7,859 nucleotides of DNA. Source: a bacterium. Its GTDB lineage: Bacteria > Actinomycetota > Acidimicrobiia > Acidimicrobiales > CATQHL01. The notes beneath the pieces were generated by a model that worked only from the letters and a program-made list of their open reading frames with translations, was not told the DNA's origin and did no database searches. Location: the NCBI GenBank assembly GCA_026713745.1, contig JAPONU010000566.1, positions 1-7,859 on the forward strand. The letters are read 5' to 3'. This document shows, in pieces, positions 6,519-7,859 of this stretch. Numbering within the stretch: the stretch's first letter is position 1; every line of letters starts with the position of its first letter. The translations under genes were made by a program, and so were the position numbers.

Positions 6519-7352
6519 CTACACCACGGGCCAGGGCCAGCGCCTGCCCGTGGGGTCGGTGGGGAAGCGTCCGTCGCTCAGCAGCGTCTCCGCGCGCGCC
6601 ACAATGGCGGCGAACTCCGCCGGGTCGAGCAACTCGGCGAGCGCCGCCGGCGGCCCGTCGCGGCACAGCTGACTCAGGCCGTCGCGCACGTCGTCGGGCA
6701 GCGGGTCCCCGGCGAAGTCCCACAGCACGGTGCGCAGCTTGAAGACGGCGTGGAAGCACAGGCCGTTGTCGATGGCCCAGACGTGGTCGTCGCCTTCCAG
6801 CAGCACGTGGCCGCCCTTGCGGTCCGTGGCGTTGACGACCACGTCGAAGGCGCAGAGACGGCGCAGGGCGGCATGCAGTTCGGCCCGCTCCCGCAGCGTG
6901 AAGTAGTGCTGCTCGAAGTCGGCGAGCACGAACAGTTGCAGCGAACCGGTTCCCAGCGGCCCGTCGCGCACCACCGTGGGGGGCACGAGGTCCCATCCCA
7001 GCGCGGCGGAGAGTTCGTAGGCGGCCGCCTCGCGCCGGTAGAGGCCCGCGGGGAAGTCGTGCAGGGGTCGTTCGCCGCGGGCGGGCTTGTAGACGGCCTG
7101 CAGGATCGGCTCGTCGGCGGGCTCGTCGCTCAGCCCGTCAGCGGGTCCGCCGTCCGGCCTGTCAGCGGGCTCCTCGCTCGGCTCGTCGGCGGGCTCGTCG
7201 CTCGGCCTGTCAGCGGGTCCCACGTCGACGAGGAACGTGGCGTTGGAACTCCACGGCAGGCGTCCGAGGACCCGCAATTCGCCGGTTTGCATCATCTCGA
7301 CGGCGTCAGCGTCGGCGACGGGCTCCCTCGCCCGGATGGGGGATTCGGCCAC
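6519..7352 (-). CDS. SCO1664-like family protein (TIGR03843), predicted PI3K/HipA-like kinase fold
   Basis: Conserved actinobacterial protein of unknown substrate, 277 residues from the GTG at 7350-7352. Family hallmarks are GELRVLGRLPWSSNAT (24-39), VYKPARGERPLHDFP (87-101), LGWDLVPPTVVRDGPLG (118-134), NATDRKGGHVL (174-184), AIDNG (193-197) and KLRTVLWDFAG (205-215). By analogy with HipA and PI3/4-kinase-like folds, Lys89 would bind ATP, Asp177 be catalytic and Asp195 bind metal; this is inference from motif order, not proven chemistry. Residues 47-82 are nine proline-ending tetrapeptides of the type SDEP/ADEP/ADRP, inserted where typical members have only a short turn. The protein lacks a signal or membrane span and is probably cytosolic. 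It begins 12 bases after DUF3090, so co-expression is likely. The start is uncertain: the GTG has no clear Shine-Dalgarno, and the family-like region begins near Met20/Met21 (ATG at 7295 or 7292). Family assignment is firm; the function is not known. Confidence 0.88.
   Translation of the reverse strand: MAESPIRAREPVADADAVEMMQTGELRVLGRLPWSSNATFLVDVGPADRPSDEPADEPSEEPADRPDGGPADGLSDEPADEPILQAVYKPARGERPLHDFPAGLYRREAAAYELSAALGWDLVPPTVVRDGPLGTGSLQLFVLADFEQHYFTLRERAELHAALRRLCAFDVVVNATDRKGGHVLLEGDDHVWAIDNGLCFHAVFKLRTVLWDFAGDPLPDDVRDGLSQLCRDGPPAALAELLDPAEFAAIVARAETLLSDGRFPTDPTGRRWPWPVV
7107..7214 (-). repeat. In-frame 12-base repeat tract coding nine acidic proline tetrapeptides
   Basis: The tract codes ADRP-SDEP-ADEP-SEEP-ADRP-DGGP-ADGL-SDEP-ADEP. 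At DNA level 7106-7148 and 7178-7220 are copies at a 72-base offset with two mismatches (7132 and 7136 against 7204 and 7208), including an exact 26-base block. The period is a multiple of three, so changes in copy number keep the kinase-like gene in frame. It looks like tandem duplication within the gene. Confidence 0.9.
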
Positions 7353-7364
7353 GGCGCCGCCGGG

Positions 7365-7859
7365 TCAGTTCCAGCAGGGGCAGAAGCCGTCGTTGCTGTT
7401 GAGGGGTGCCCCGCAGTACGGGCAGGGTGGCCGGCCCGCGGCGACCAGGGCGCTCGCCTGCTCGATGAAGCCGGCGACCTGCCCGGGACGGAGGGCGATG
7501 CGCGCCGAGGCGGCTTCGTCCTCGTCGTTCTCGGTGAGTTCCTCGATCCACAGGATGATGCGCCGGTTCGTCTCCTCGTATGCCGCTCCGATGGTGCCGA
7601 CGATCCAGTCGGGGCCGTCGGGCTCACGGAAGTCGGCCTCCTCGGGAGCGGCGTCGGGTGGCTCCGGCGCCGGGGCGGCCTCACTCTTGGTCCCGATGTC
7701 GCCGAGCATCTCTCCCAGGAACCTGGCCAGTGCGGCCACCTGCTGTTTCTCCATCTTCAGGGATGCCTCGATTTCGCCCTCGCGGACCTGCAGGAAGAAG
7801 ACGCGCTGACCCTTGGGGCCGACGGTTCCGCATGCGAAGCCGTCCACGTCGGAGAACTC
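7365..7859 (-). CDS. DUF3090 family protein (TIGR03847), 5' end outside window
   Basis: Conserved actinobacterial protein of unknown function. The frame is open from the right edge to the TGA at 7365-7367, giving 164 residues. The upstream codons (EFSDVDGFACGTVG) continue the family pattern of an acidic stretch then GTVG, so the GTG at 7847 is an internal valine codon and probably only about five to ten N-terminal residues are missing. Hallmarks are KGQRVFFLQVREG and MEKQQVAALARFL near the N-terminus, a Pro/Ala/Glu-rich linker, DWIVGTIGAAYEE and the acidic stretch IEELTENDEDE. The C-terminus is a small probable metal-binding knuckle, CPYCGAPLNSNDGFCPCWN. Typical members, from memory, end in CPxCG...CPR followed by a few more residues, so the CPC ending is unusual and adds a fourth cysteine. 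The SCO1664-like kinase candidate follows after 12 bases. These two families are regular neighbours, usually also with a MSMEG_4193-type phosphomutase, which may lie just upstream outside the window. Confidence 0.9.
   Translation of the reverse strand, partial: EFSDVDGFACGTVGPKGQRVFFLQVREGEIEASLKMEKQQVAALARFLGEMLGDIGTKSEAAPAPEPPDAAPEEADFREPDGPDWIVGTIGAAYEETNRRIILWIEELTENDEDEAASARIALRPGQVAGFIEQASALVAAGRPPCPYCGAPLNSNDGFCPCWN

Noticed and set aside
5830..6996. Minus-strand open frame spanning the junction of the lipoprotein and kinase-like genes
   Set aside because: It is an Arg/Ala/Gly-rich alternative frame overlapping two well-supported genes and has no domain of its own.
7107..7214. The repeat tract as a CRISPR or regulatory repeat array
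   Set aside because: There are no unique spacers; the units are contiguous 12-base codon repeats in frame with the surrounding gene.
7845..7847. GTG as the start codon of the DUF3090 gene
   Set aside because: The frame stays open to the window edge and the residues before it fit the family N-terminus, so the true start is outside the window.

Overview
The window is high-GC, densely coded DNA from an actinobacterium. The strongest lineage markers are two adjacent actinobacterial families at the right edge: DUF3090/TIGR03847 and the SCO1664-like family TIGR03843. The Amt protein resembles the marine subtype of ammonium transporters, so an aquatic or host-associated Acidimicrobiia-type organism is my best guess. 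That placement is an inference and was not tested.

Left part, plus strand. The 3' end of etfB (beta subunit of electron transfer flavoprotein) is followed 10 bases later by a complete etfA. Together they form the FAD-carrying heterodimer that passes electrons from acyl-CoA and similar dehydrogenases to the respiratory chain. A 233-base spacer follows. It holds GC-rich hairpins just after etfA, then a possible extended -10 promoter, a structured leader and a strong Shine-Dalgarno site in front of amt, an intact ammonium transporter with no P-II gene beside it. Between amt and the next, convergent gene is a 103-base spacer with an imperfect inverted repeat that could terminate transcription from both sides.

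Right part, minus strand, read right to left. A DUF3090 protein (5' end outside the window) is followed by a SCO1664-like predicted kinase, a lipoprotein with two fibronectin type III domains, and a SulP/BicA-like anion transporter with a C-terminal STAS domain. The gaps are 12, 27 and 66 bases, so all four may be co-transcribed. DUF3090 and the SCO1664 family are known genomic partners, usually with an MSMEG_4193-type phosphomutase, which may lie just beyond the right edge. The lipoprotein and transporter are not, to my knowledge, standard members of that cluster. The SCO1664-like protein carries a 36-residue acidic proline tetrapeptide repeat inserted next to its predicted nucleotide-binding lysine.

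I saw no tRNA, rRNA, CRISPR array, insertion sequence or integrase. No stretch above 300 bases lacks a gene. The most interesting region is the DUF3090-kinase-lipoprotein-SulP array. Its grouping is seen in the sequence; any functional link is inferred.
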